A DNA stretch of 64,000 bases, taken from Cyanocohniella sp. LLY. GTDB lineage: Bacteria > Cyanobacteriota > Cyanobacteriia > Cyanobacteriales > Nostocaceae. Shown here piece by piece: positions 46,657-56,281 of the stretch. A program made the position numbers and the translations under genes. Under the pieces are notes generated by a model that saw only the letters and a list, made by a program, of their open reading frames with translations, ran no database searches and was not told where the DNA came from. Position 1 is the first letter of the stretch, and each line of letters begins with the position of its first letter. The DNA lies in assembly GCA_022241785.1 (NCBI GenBank), contig JAKOMP010000001.1:1-64000 (forward strand), read 5' to 3'.

Positions 46657-48492
46657 TCACCACTGAGGAGCCTCATTGATAAATTTGGGTACTAGATGAG
46701 GTTCTAGAGGCTGAGAAAACAGATATCCCTGAGCGAAATTACAGTTTAAAAACTTCAATTTTTCTAACTGTTTTGTGGTTTCAACTCCTTCTGCAATGAC
46801 ACTCATGCCCATTGATTCAGCAATACTAATCATTGCTGGTACTAGACCCATATTTTCTTCACTATCTTCCATGACTTTGACAAACGATTTATCAATCTTC
46901 AGGGCATTTAAAGGAAACCTATGTAAATAACTTAAAGATGAATAACCTGTACCAAAATCGTCTATAATTAATTTAATGCCTCTATTTTTCAACTGTTGAA
47001 TAATTGTTTTTACAGCTTGGTTATTCTCCATAATTACACTTTCGGTTATTTCTAATTCTAAGCTAGCTGGATTAATTTGAGTTGCATCAATAACTTGATC
47101 AATTTCTGTTATTAAGTTAGGTTGTGAAAATAATCGCGCACTCAAATTCACACTAATAGTCAGCTTTTGCGTAGTTGTGAGGGAATCTTGCCAGATACGT
47201 AATTGCTCACAAGATGATTGCAATACCCACTTATCAATAGTATTAATTAAACCTGTTTCTTCGGCGACTGGAATAAACTCTGTAGGCGAAATTAAACCAC
47301 GTACTGGATGTTGCCAGCGTATAAGTGCTTCAAATCCAGCTACTTTGCCTGAAGCTAGAGAGATAATTGGCTGATAATAGATCAAAAATTCTTGCCGTTC
47401 AACAGCCCGACGCAGGTCATTTTCTAAATCTAAAAGCTGAAGAGCTTCTTGATACATCACTGGATCAAAAACATGATATCTAGCTCTGCCTAAAGCTTTA
47501 GCACGATACATGGCTGTATCAGCATCTCGGAGTAAATATTCTGATTTTTCGTAATCTTTACTGCCCCAATTAATACCAATGCTAGCATTCATGAAAACTT
47601 CATATCTTGACAATTTAAAACTCAATGATAATTGTTTTAAAATGCTTTCAGCTAATTGGATAGCTACACTTATATCTGGTAATCTTTCTAAAAGAATACC
47701 AAATTCATCGCCACCTAACCTAGCAAGAGTAGCAGATGCTGTCAGACATATTTGTAGACGGCGAGCAATAGCAATTAATAATTCATCTCCTACCAAATGG
47801 CCTAAAGAATCATTGACAACTTTAAAGCGATCGCAGTCCAAAAATAAGACAGCAAACTGATAACTTTGTTCTTCCTTAGCAAATTGGAGAGCTTTTTCTA
47901 GGCGCTTAATAAACAAAAATCTGTTTGGTAACCCAGTCAGAGAATCATGCAATACCATGTCTAGCAGTTTACTTTGTAGTTGCTGACGGGAAGCAATTTC
48001 TCCTTGGAGTTTTTGCAGAGTTCTTTCTAACTCCCAAGTGCGCTGTTTTACTCTTTCTTCTAGTTCTATATTAAGTTTCAATATTTCTAATTGTGCATCT
48101 CTTAATACCATTTGATTCTGTACACGCACTAAAACTTCTTCAAATTCAAATGGCTTGGGAATGTAATCTACTCCCCCGACTTGAAAGGCCTTCACTTTGT
48201 CGAAAACATCATCTAAAGCACTAATGAAAATTACCGGAATATCTGCGGTCAGATCCCACTCTTTAAATCGCTGACATACTTCATAACCATCTACATCCGG
48301 CATCATAATATCAAGTAAAATCAGATCCGGTAATACTGTTTGACAAGCCGTTAAAGCCATTTGCCAGTTCAAGGCTTTGCGAACGTTATATCCTTCTCTG
48401 GTGAGGAGCGAAGACAAAACTCGCAGGTTGTCTGCCATATCGTCAATGATCAAAATGTCTTTTTTCTTAGTGTCTAACCGCTTGTAATTCAT
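46657..48492 (-). CDS. Response regulator with GGDEF and EAL domains
   Basis: A 611-residue protein. The receiver (residues about 13-130) has IIDDMADNLRVLSSLL and phospho-Asp in LLDIMMPDVDGYEV. After a coiled coil, the GGDEF domain (about 180-340) has an intact ARLGGDEFGILLE active site. The EAL domain (about 350-605) has EALIRWQHP, NLSARLF, ELEITESVIMEN, IDDFGTGYSSL and VIAEGVET. Both sites look complete, so it could make and break cyclic di-GMP, switched by phosphorylation. Its ATG overlaps the stop of the upstream kinase gene (ATGA), so the two are translationally coupled. Confidence 0.93.
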   Translation of the reverse strand: MNYKRLDTKKKDILIIDDMADNLRVLSSLLTREGYNVRKALNWQMALTACQTVLPDLILLDIMMPDVDGYEVCQRFKEWDLTADIPVIFISALDDVFDKVKAFQVGGVDYIPKPFEFEEVLVRVQNQMVLRDAQLEILKLNIELEERVKQRTWELERTLQKLQGEIASRQQLQSKLLDMVLHDSLTGLPNRFLFIKRLEKALQFAKEEQSYQFAVLFLDCDRFKVVNDSLGHLVGDELLIAIARRLQICLTASATLARLGGDEFGILLERLPDISVAIQLAESILKQLSLSFKLSRYEVFMNASIGINWGSKDYEKSEYLLRDADTAMYRAKALGRARYHVFDPVMYQEALQLLDLENDLRRAVERQEFLIYYQPIISLASGKVAGFEALIRWQHPVRGLISPTEFIPVAEETGLINTIDKWVLQSSCEQLRIWQDSLTTTQKLTISVNLSARLFSQPNLITEIDQVIDATQINPASLELEITESVIMENNQAVKTIIQQLKNRGIKLIIDDFGTGYSSLSYLHRFPLNALKIDKSFVKVMEDSEENMGLVPAMISIAESMGMSVIAEGVETTKQLEKLKFLNCNFAQGYLFSQPLEPHLVPKFINEAPQW

Positions 48493-51400
48493 TCTGCCTT
48501 TGTACTAGTCAATTCCATAATTTTCTCAAACTGATATTTTCTGGCTAAATCACTGAAAAATCGGAAAACTTGACTTTTATCTGGTGGCATCTGGTGAAGT
48601 AATTCTAAAATCAAGTCATCACTACAACTAGCTGCGGCATAATGTATGTTTTCCCGTAACTCAGGTGACATATGCGACAAATGGCGCATAATTTCCATTT
48701 CACTGGGCAATATATGTATTTCTGGATTGATAGCAGCTATTTTAGCCGATTCTATTTGGCTGATATATTTTACACCTAGATGTTGATGCAATTTCTCTAG
48801 TAATACTTCCCGCGTGAACGGCTTGCGAATAAAATCGTCGCAACCATTGGCTAATATTTTTTGGCGTTCTTCCTCAAAGGCACTGGCAGTTAGTGCAATA
48901 ATCACGGTATGAGTCTTAGCCAGACCATCGTGTTGTGAAATCAATGAATTAGAGTGGCAACATGTAAAGTGAGTGTTTGGCAGAAACTCACATTGAGTGT
49001 CACGACTAAACAAATTTTCTAGATAATTAGTTTGTTTTACCCCCCCAGCTAATGGGGTATGAATTTTCCACAGCTTATAAGCTATTCCCCTAGCTTTAAT
49101 AATTTTTGTGGCTTCATAACCATCCATCACAGGCATCCGCATATCCATGAAAATCAGGTGTGGTTGCCATTCTATCCATTGAGCGATCGCCTCTTCACCA
49201 TTTTTCGCTTCTCGCACCACAAAGCCAATGGCTGTCAGCAGTTTAACAATCACCAAACGACTTTCCATCACATCATCAACTACCAAAATTCGATATTCTG
49301 GCTGTTCTGGCGCTAAACCAATGACTTGACTGGGAATTGTTGGCTGGGGAATTTCTTCAAATAAAGCTAAACCAAATTGAATATCAAAAGTAAATGTGCT
49401 TCCTTTCCCCAGGGTGCTGCTAACGTTAATATCGCCTCCCATAAGTTGCACATATTTGCGGCTAATTGCCAAACCTAATCCTGTACCCTGCTGCGATTTT
49501 CTCCCTGTTTCAGTTTGCCCAAAAGCTGCAAACAATACATCAATTTCATCTGGGGAAATACCAGCGCCCGTGTCTATGACCTCAAAGTGGAGGAATTGGT
49601 CAGAAGAAGCAGGGGGACTAGGTATTGGGTAATGAGTTTCCGCCTCTTCCCAATTTCCCCATGTTTCCACGACGCCCATCCGCAAAGTCACACTCCCCGT
49701 AGTGGTAAATTTAATAGCATTGCCCAAGAGATTGAGTAAGACTTGACGTAGTTTACTTTCGTCAGTTTGCACATATTGAGGAATATCGGCAGCATATTCA
49801 AATATCAGTTGTAAGCCTTTAGAAGCAGTACGAAAGCGAAACATTTCTTCTAGACTTTGCAAAAGATGAATCAAGTCAAAACTGCTGACATTCAATGTAG
49901 TTTTCCCCGCTTCAATTTTTGACATTTCCAGGATGTCATTGATTAAATTGAGGAGATGTTCACCAGCACGATTGATAATGGCCAAGTTTTCTTGATGTTC
50001 CCTAGATAGAGAATTGTCATAGCTCATAACTTGGGTAAAGCCCAGAATAGCGTTTAGTGGAGTACGCAATTCATGGCTCATGTTAGCGAGGAATTCACTT
50101 TTGGCATGATTTGCCCGCTCGGCTATTTGCTGTCCTTGAGCAGCAATTTGTTGAGATTGAATTAGTTCTTGTTGTGTGATTTGCAATTGATTCAATCGGC
50201 TCTGACTTTCAGCTAATACCTCATTTAAAGCTTGCATTTCAGCATGTTGTGTTTCCAAACTGGTAAAAGATGCTTTTAATTGCTCTGCCATGCTATTAAA
50301 TGATTTAGCTAAATCTCCTAGTTCATCAGAACGCTGAACTTCTGTGATTGGCTGCCATTCGCCGGAAGTAATTTTTTTGGCTGAGATGCTTAACTGCACA
50401 ATTGGTTTAATTACCCAGCGATTAGTTAAAATGCTGATTTCTGTAGCTACTAATAAAGCCGCTACGCATAGTAATATAGTAATTTGGTTATTGTGATTAA
50501 TTTGATCGGCAAATTCGGCTTCAGGAATAACTACTACAATTAGCCAATCAAGACCAATTTGATCTTGCCAATTTCTTGCCTGCACAAAATAATTTACCCC
50601 ATCTGCCTTAAATTTAAATCTTTGCTGATCTACAAGTAATTTTAGGTCGCCAAAGCGCTGAATCAAATGCTCAGTTGTCAGTCTAATTAAATAATTTTGG
50701 CTATCTGATGCCAACAGACGCTTTGTCTGTCCATCAATCATCATGTAAGATGGCGCTGTCGTAGAACTAGCGATCATTAGCCCATCAGGTTCTAAAATAA
50801 AGGCTTTTCCGAATCGTCCAATTTTTAATTTGGTTAAAAAATGAGCAATTTGTGACAGCATTAAATCAAAACCAATCACCCCAATTAGCTGATCAGTGCC
50901 ATCGTCAAGAGGATAGCTAGAGAATTTGGAAAAACTATCGGGTTGATCTGTTCGTTGATCAACTTGACTCCAGACGGGTTTACCTAGTTTGACAGCATCT
51001 GTATACCAAGAGTCTTGGCGGGGTTCATAGTCTCTTACTGTCTTGACTGAAACGGGCTTTTCTTGCTTATCTGTGGTGTAAACATAAAGTTTGCCAATGC
51101 CTTTATCTGCGGAAATCTTGTTGATTGAAAAGTTGTCATTATCCAGAAGTCGAAAACCAATAAATTCACTTTTTAGATTAACCAAGTTGTTGCGGCCAAT
51201 TTGAAAAATCCGCATTTGTTTCCCCAAGTAACGCTCAGTAGTTTTTAAATCCAACGGTTGGGGTAAGCCTCGGTGTATCGAATATTCATTGGTTTGATTG
51301 ATTTGCTTCGGTGTTATTAAGTAACTATTGAGGTGTTGTTCTATGCGATCGCAGATTTCATTTTGTAGTCGAGTAGCCAGATGTTCTACCGCTTGCTGTC

Positions 51401-51551
51401 CATTTGCCCACGAAAAATAGCCCACTACCCCCATTACCCCACCAATTTGCAATACAAACGGCACAATGAGAATCGATCTAAGGTGTGTATTGGCATCAAG
51501 TTTGCCAATTAAGCGGTTAAAAAATTTGACTGGCTGAAGTTTGGATAACAT
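48489..51551 (-). CDS. Membrane-bound hybrid histidine kinase (Cache-HAMP-HisKA-HATPase-REC)
   Basis: A 1020-residue sensor. A first membrane helix (about 27-46), a large extracytoplasmic Cache-like sensor (50-350), a second helix (356-378), HAMP (378-430), coiled coil, HisKA with His493 in FLANMSHELRTPLN, and HATPase (N-box LLNLLGNAIKFT, G1 DTGAGI, G2 GTGLGLAI) follow in order. The receiver has phospho-Asp803 in FMDMRMPVMDG and Lys910 in FIRKPF. Within the receiver about 58 residues (823-880) are inserted before VIIALTAS. The last 80 residues are helical and could be a degenerate Hpt-like module. It heads the cluster and probably passes phosphate to the two response regulators behind it. Confidence 0.93.
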   Translation of the reverse strand: MLSKLQPVKFFNRLIGKLDANTHLRSILIVPFVLQIGGVMGVVGYFSWANGQQAVEHLATRLQNEICDRIEQHLNSYLITPKQINQTNEYSIHRGLPQPLDLKTTERYLGKQMRIFQIGRNNLVNLKSEFIGFRLLDNDNFSINKISADKGIGKLYVYTTDKQEKPVSVKTVRDYEPRQDSWYTDAVKLGKPVWSQVDQRTDQPDSFSKFSSYPLDDGTDQLIGVIGFDLMLSQIAHFLTKLKIGRFGKAFILEPDGLMIASSTTAPSYMMIDGQTKRLLASDSQNYLIRLTTEHLIQRFGDLKLLVDQQRFKFKADGVNYFVQARNWQDQIGLDWLIVVVIPEAEFADQINHNNQITILLCVAALLVATEISILTNRWVIKPIVQLSISAKKITSGEWQPITEVQRSDELGDLAKSFNSMAEQLKASFTSLETQHAEMQALNEVLAESQSRLNQLQITQQELIQSQQIAAQGQQIAERANHAKSEFLANMSHELRTPLNAILGFTQVMSYDNSLSREHQENLAIINRAGEHLLNLINDILEMSKIEAGKTTLNVSSFDLIHLLQSLEEMFRFRTASKGLQLIFEYAADIPQYVQTDESKLRQVLLNLLGNAIKFTTTGSVTLRMGVVETWGNWEEAETHYPIPSPPASSDQFLHFEVIDTGAGISPDEIDVLFAAFGQTETGRKSQQGTGLGLAISRKYVQLMGGDINVSSTLGKGSTFTFDIQFGLALFEEIPQPTIPSQVIGLAPEQPEYRILVVDDVMESRLVIVKLLTAIGFVVREAKNGEEAIAQWIEWQPHLIFMDMRMPVMDGYEATKIIKARGIAYKLWKIHTPLAGGVKQTNYLENLFSRDTQCEFLPNTHFTCCHSNSLISQHDGLAKTHTVIIALTASAFEEERQKILANGCDDFIRKPFTREVLLEKLHQHLGVKYISQIESAKIAAINPEIHILPSEMEIMRHLSHMSPELRENIHYAAASCSDDLILELLHQMPPDKSQVFRFFSDLARKYQFEKIMELTSTKAE
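48912..49085. repeat. In-frame insertion in the receiver domain of the hybrid kinase
   Basis: About 174 bases encode 58 residues that are not part of a normal receiver (they lie between IIKARG and VIIALTASAFEEERQ). They include a short palindrome (TACCCC...GGGGTA type at about 49038-49058). It looks like a small mobile or repeat element kept in frame. Confidence 0.5.
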
Positions 51552-52139
51552 TGTAGTTTGATTTTTCCCAAGGCTAAAATCGAGAAGTTTTGGTTTTATA
51601 AGCTACTTCTCTATTTCAGTAACATTACTGGATAAACCATACTTAAGCATCAAGCAAGTAACTGATACTAGTATAAACATATATGAAAACAAGGTTGTAT
51701 TTACTCATTTGTCTAGTTGATTTTCGCTTACACATAATCTTCAAACTTTGTTATAACACCTTAATTTGCTACATTTAATCTAGTAATAGATCAACATATA
51801 CTCCTACGGAGACTGCAAAATATATTTACACTGATTCACAAACGCATAAAAGTTTAGGAGAAGTGTTGCTATTATCACTAAAACTCCAGTGCGATTTGGC
51901 ACTTCTCGCAATTACCTAAAAGGAGAGATTGAATTTCCTTCACTCAAGCACAAACTTGAGGGTGATTAGGGTTTTTCGCCTACGCCACAACATCAGCAAG
52001 AGTCAGACGTGGAAAAATCCGCACTCCGCCGTTGTGTACTTTCAAGACCTCTGGTTAAAAATTGTCAGATCAATATTCCAGAAAAAAGTCACAAAAATAT
52101 TTTTATTTTCTAAATTTCCCAGATATTTATGAAAAAATA
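51552..52139. other. Intergenic region between kinase gene and MOSC gene
   Basis: About 588 AT-rich bases. It is the upstream region of the kinase operon (minus strand) and the 3' side of the MOSC gene. It contains a small hairpin (CTCAAG...CTTGAG, 51943-51960). A 67-codon plus frame at 51929 lacks features. Confidence 0.45.
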
Positions 52140-52931
52140 TTACAAGCTTGAATGAAATATGTCAATTTTGTTACCAATTTGCAAAATTTTCCTAGTTTCT
52201 GAAGCCATTAATCGCGTATTGACGCTCAAGCGATAAAAGTGATTGAAATGGGATGAGTCCACCCACTCTGGTAAAGTTGCTTGTCGCTGTTGTACAAATA
52301 TTTTTTGAAAGTTTGGGTAAGCTTCTCCAGAATCAGGATTACGTGTTGGGACTACACAACGCTGACAAGGATTCACGCCCAACAAATGTATATCTCCTAC
52401 TCGCAAGGAAACAGGATTGTCTGGTTGGCTAAATAGTTGATCTTCCCAAAATGCTGGTACACCACCAACTTCAATATTGGCACGTATCCGGCGACGCATT
52501 TGAGCAACGCTCACACCGGGAAACCAAGAAGCTACTTCTGTTAAAGTTGCGGTACTAATCACCGTTGGCCCTGGTGAATTTGGATCATCAGGGAAACCCA
52601 TGAGAGAATTTTGCTTTAATCTGACAGTAAACCCCAAAAAATCACTTAGGGTTGCGGCTAGTGCTTGTTGTTCTTCATCCAGATGAAAAACTTGTGGTGA
52701 GTCCTGATTTGGGATTTGTAACGAAATAGTTCTCTGGAAAATATCAAATTGTGATCTTAATAAATGAATTTTGCCATTGCGCTTACCATTGACCAACCTA
52801 CCCCGTTCGTCAACAATGGCAAACTCACGATCAGATTCTAGTGCGCCACTAGCAAGAATCCTGGCTTGCTGAACTTCCACGCAATCTAGTGACTTAATCG
52901 GGTAGAGTAAGATTTTAGCTAAGTACGACAT
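52140..52931 (-). CDS. MOSC domain protein
   Basis: A 263-residue protein with an N-terminal MOSC beta-barrel region (MSYLAKILLYPIKSLDCVEVQQARIL) and the C-terminal MOSC domain with the conserved cysteine region GVNPCQRCVVPTRNPDSGE. MOSC proteins bind the molybdenum cofactor and include mARC-type reductases of N-hydroxylated compounds. The Cys in NPCQRC is the likely molybdenum ligand. It is the only other molybdenum-related gene here besides moaA. No redox partner gene is adjacent. Confidence 0.88.
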   Translation of the reverse strand: MSYLAKILLYPIKSLDCVEVQQARILASGALESDREFAIVDERGRLVNGKRNGKIHLLRSQFDIFQRTISLQIPNQDSPQVFHLDEEQQALAATLSDFLGFTVRLKQNSLMGFPDDPNSPGPTVISTATLTEVASWFPGVSVAQMRRRIRANIEVGGVPAFWEDQLFSQPDNPVSLRVGDIHLLGVNPCQRCVVPTRNPDSGEAYPNFQKIFVQQRQATLPEWVDSSHFNHFYRLSVNTRLMASETRKILQIGNKIDIFHSSL

Positions 52932-53030
52932 CGCAAGGTGATTCTATCGCTGGAGAATGAGGATAACTGGATATTGAATCATAACAAATACTCAATATTC
53001 CCCACTGCCAACTCCATAAATAACCATTGA

Positions 53031-53672
53031 CTATGGATACAATGGTGGCTTATCAAGACCTCCAACGTTGTTTAAAGGCCAAAAGCGCAGTACCGCACGA
53101 CCGATAATATTTTCGCGGGGGACAACACCCCAACAGCGGCTATCGTAGCTACTACTACGGTTATCGCCTAAAACTAAGTATGAATCGGGGGGTATAGTTT
53201 GTGGTTGTGCTAAAAAAGCTTGTTGCTGTCCTGATGTACAAACATCAATGGCTGTACGCTGCTGGGTTCTGAGGTAGTTAATTTCTTGTAAAGGTTCATT
53301 GTTGATATAGACCGTACCATCTCTGAGTTCTACGTTTTCTCCAGGTAAGGCTACTATACGTTTAATGAAAGCATCGTTGTATTGTTCTGCTTGTAGTGTT
53401 TTTGTTGGTGAAAATACTACAATATCTCCCCGCTGCGGTTCGGAAAATTTATATCTCAACTTATCGACGATGATTTTATCTGCTTCCCATTGGTTTGGGG
53501 TACCGTTGAGTGTAGGTTCCATAGAACCAGAAGGAATCCAGCGAGCTTCAGCAACGAAAGTACGAATTCCCAAAGCCAAAACAATACTTAATACAACTGT
53601 TCTAGCTAGTTCAGCGAGCCAGGAATTATCGGGTTGTTGACTAGAGTTTTTATCAGACACTTGATTTCGCAT
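53031..53672 (-). CDS. lepB: Signal peptidase I
   Basis: A 213-residue leader peptidase that removes signal peptides at the outer face of the membrane. The start is the ATG at 53672; the longer frame to 53768 begins with TTG and adds residues that do not fit the family. One N-terminal membrane helix (LARTVVLSIVLALGIRTFV), catalytic Ser in IPSGSMEPTL, catalytic Lys in FIKRIVALPGE, and box E GDNRSSSYDSRCWG are all present. Confidence 0.95.
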   Translation of the reverse strand: MRNQVSDKNSSQQPDNSWLAELARTVVLSIVLALGIRTFVAEARWIPSGSMEPTLNGTPNQWEADKIIVDKLRYKFSEPQRGDIVVFSPTKTLQAEQYNDAFIKRIVALPGENVELRDGTVYINNEPLQEINYLRTQQRTAIDVCTSGQQQAFLAQPQTIPPDSYLVLGDNRSSSYDSRCWGVVPRENIIGRAVLRFWPLNNVGGLDKPPLYP

Positions 53673-53900
53673 GAAATTACTGAAGTAAGCAAAAATAGAG
53701 GTAACGAACTCAATGGGGGAGATGATATTTTTTATCTTAACGAGTAAACTTCTGATTTCCTGGTTCAAGTTAGCATCTTCACCAAGGGAATTGTTCAGTC
53801 AAAAATAAACTTTTTTTTAGTATCGGCAAAAATGTACGATAACGTGTGCAACCAAGTCTAACCTAAAAGCATAGTTATCTGTATAAATGTTGTTAACGCT

Positions 53901-55219
53901 ATGTCATCTCCACAAAGTTTACTGATTCGTCGCACTCGGATGATTCTTCCTGATGGTGAGTGGTTGGAGGGGAATGTACTAACGCGCGATCGCCAAATTG
54001 TTGCTGTAGCCCCAGAAATTTCTCCGACGACACCAGTCACCACTATTGACGCAGAAGGGTTAACTTTGTTGCCAGGGGTCATTGTCCACAGGTGCATTTC
54101 CGAGAACCTGGGTTAGAACATAAGGAAGATCTATTTACGGCCAGTTGTGCCTGTGCCAAAGGTGGAGTTACTTCTTTTTTGGAAATGCCCAATACTCGTC
54201 CCCTGACCACTACCCAGCAAGCCTTAGACGACAAACTGCAACGCGCCGCCAATAAGTGCGTGGTTAATTATGGTTTTTTTATTGGTGCAACTTCAGAAAA
54301 TTTACCAGATTTACTTTTGGCTCAACCCACACCGGGAATTAAGATTTTTATGGGATCAATGCATGGTCAATTACTGATTGATCAAGAAGCAACTTTGGCA
54401 CCCATATTCGGTCACGGAGATCGATTAATTGCCGTTCATGCCGAAGACCAAGCCAGAATCAACCAAGGTCGTCAAGAGTTTGCGGGCATTCATAATCCAG
54501 CAATTCATTCCCAAATTCAAGATAATCAAGCGGCACTTTTAGCAACAAAGTTAGCTTTGAAACTTTCTCAAAAATATCATTGCCGTCTGCATATCTTGCA
54601 TATGTCCACAGCAGAAGAAGCAAATTTACTGCGTCAGGAGAAACCAGATTGGGTGACAGCAGAGGTGACACCCCAGCATTTATTATTGAATACCAGTGCT
54701 TATGAAACAATTGGCACCTTGGCACAGATGAATCCACCGTTGCGATCGCCCCACGATAAGGAAGTCCTCTGGCAAGCTTTGCGCGATGGTGTCATTGATT
54801 TTATTGCTACAGATCACGCACCCCACACCTTGGCAGAAAAAGCGCAAGAATATCCCAATACTCCCTCCGGAATGCCTGGAGTAGAGACTTCTCTGGCTTT
54901 AATGTTAACGGCGGCCATGGTAGGGCGCTGTACTGTCGCCCAAGTGTCTAACTGGATGTCTGCTGCTGTGGCTAAGGGTTATGGCATTCTCCATAAAGGA
55001 GCGATCGCCCCTGGTTATGATGCTGATTTAGTCCTGGTAGATTTGAACACATACCGACCAGTCCAGCGGGAAGAACTGTTAACCAAGTGTCGTTGGAGTC
55101 CCTTTGAAGGCTGGAACCTCACAGGATGGGCTGTGACAACTATTGTTGGGGGTCAGATTGTTTATGACAAAGGGCAAGTAAATACCCAAGTGCGCGGTGA
55201 AGCTTTAACTTTTGTGTAA
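53901..55219 (+). pseudogene. pyrC: Dihydroorotase, broken by a one-base deletion near 54084
   Basis: Dihydroorotase makes the third step of pyrimidine synthesis. The frame from ATG 53901 reads MSSPQSLLIRRTRMILPDGEW and reaches LLPGVI, then shifts and stops at 54114. The other frame goes on as VHFREPGLEHKEDLF and runs to 55219. Adding one A after position 54084 (ATT G[A]T CCA CAG) restores LLPGVIDPQVHFREPG without any other change. Downstream motifs are intact: IAVHAED, RLHILHMSTAEE and IDFIATDHAPHT. In many dihydroorotases the metal motif is HxH; here it reads QVH, as I recall for cyanobacterial relatives. It is either a true recent frameshift or a sequencing error; the lack of other damage favours one of these over old decay. 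Confidence 0.88.
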
Positions 55220-55258
55220 TAAATAATTCGTTTAAAGAGGGAATTTACAGAGCAAAAT

Positions 55259-55292
55259 ATCGCCAAATCACCGTCTGGCGATCGCCTCTTTT
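55259..55292 (+). terminator. Terminator after the dihydroorotase gene
   Basis: ATCGCCA pairs with TGGCGAT (7 bp, 10-base loop), followed by CGCCTCTTTTAT. It lies 40 bases after the stop. Confidence 0.6.
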
Positions 55293-55546
55293 ATGACCGC
55301 TAAATCATACGTTCATGGAAAATCAGCAATGTAAATATTGTTGGCATAGATAAGATAGTATTTATACGAAAAATGTCGTACAAATACTAGACGGAAATAT
55401 TCAGTTGACCTGTTGGTAAAAATTATTTTTATAAAATTAATAACTACATAGATAACTATAGATATAAGTATTTCTTCTAATTAAGAATAAAAAAATTAAT
55501 TTAATTTATGTAATTAATTTACAAATAGTAACCTTCTAGTTATAGA

Positions 55547-55552
55547 TCCGGA
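55547..55552 (+). promoter_or_regulatory. First TCCGGA (DIF+ type) motif upstream of patS
   Basis: TCCGGA about 730 bases before the patS ATG. If it acts as a -35-like element, transcription would start near 55585, roughly 700 bases before the start codon. Confidence 0.5.
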
Positions 55553-55651
55553 ACCTGTCCTGGGAATACTAAATACAAGGAGCAGTTAAACGAGCGGATA
55601 TGCAAATGTTAATCATTTAACTTTTCACCGCTATCTTTTTGTATTTAACTA

Positions 55652-55657
55652 TCCGGA
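55652..55657 (+). promoter_or_regulatory. Second TCCGGA (DIF+ type) motif upstream of patS
   Basis: TCCGGA about 625 bases before the patS ATG, 105 bases after the first. TAGAGA follows after 19 bases as a weak -10. A start near 55690 would give a leader of about 590 bases. Confidence 0.5.
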
Positions 55658-55873
55658 TTTTTTCTCGAAATAACTGTAGAGAATTAGTAGGGTTAAGTAA
55701 ACGGGCAAATTTCTGTGAAAACTATGTTTGATCCATATAAAAACTTTATATGCACTTAATTTGTACGGTCTTAAAACCTACTTCTTACAGTTCTGAGAAA
55801 AGTGGGTATCAGGCGATGAATTTGCTCAATAGCTGATCATTGGCCCCCAAATGCAGTAAACAACGCCAAATAA

Positions 55874-56023
55874 GCATCCAATCAAACAAACTCAATCACT
55901 ATTTATCGAGATAATCAAAATTATGAAGCAATAGGAATAACCATAGTTTCAGCAGATGAAGGAAAATTACCAGCATTTAAGGGGTAATTACAACTCATCA
56001 AACAGTTCGATACAGACAAATAA
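55874..56023 (+). pseudogene. Vestigial reading frame in the patS upstream region
   Basis: One frame reads, without a start codon, a protein-like stretch including ITIYRDNQNYEAIGITIVSA and DEGKLPAFKG, then a stop, then LQLIKQFDTDK and a second stop at 56021. The composition looks like a decayed gene. I do not recognise the family. Confidence 0.3.
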
Positions 56024-56281
56024 TCGCCTAGAGGACAGGTTTATATTAATTCTCAGGTGAATTTAATTTTCCTTGAGGGTAAGTATTAAAACATTTGGCA
56101 GATTGCCAGATATTACCTGCAAAAATATTGTTCTAGGACGCTTTGAGTCAAATTCTCATTCATCTACTGCAATTATGATCTGCGAGAATACGCCAATCCT
56201 AGCTAACCGCAGCAAAAAAGCTAGTAGATGTTAATCATAACCAGTTCTTGTGTTGAAAAGTATTTCATTGATTTTTGGATA

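Larger units (their letters stand above)
55220..56281. promoter_or_regulatory. Long upstream region of patS
   Basis: About 1060 bases without a normal-size gene. They contain the dihydroorotase terminator, two TCCGGA motifs (55547 and 55652) and a vestigial reading frame (55874-56023). Anabaena patS also has several far-upstream start points; I recall distances of several hundred bases, which would fit the two motifs here. Confidence 0.6.

Noticed and set aside
51929-52132. 67-codon plus-strand ORF
   Set aside because: Basic random-looking sequence that overlaps small hairpins; no support.
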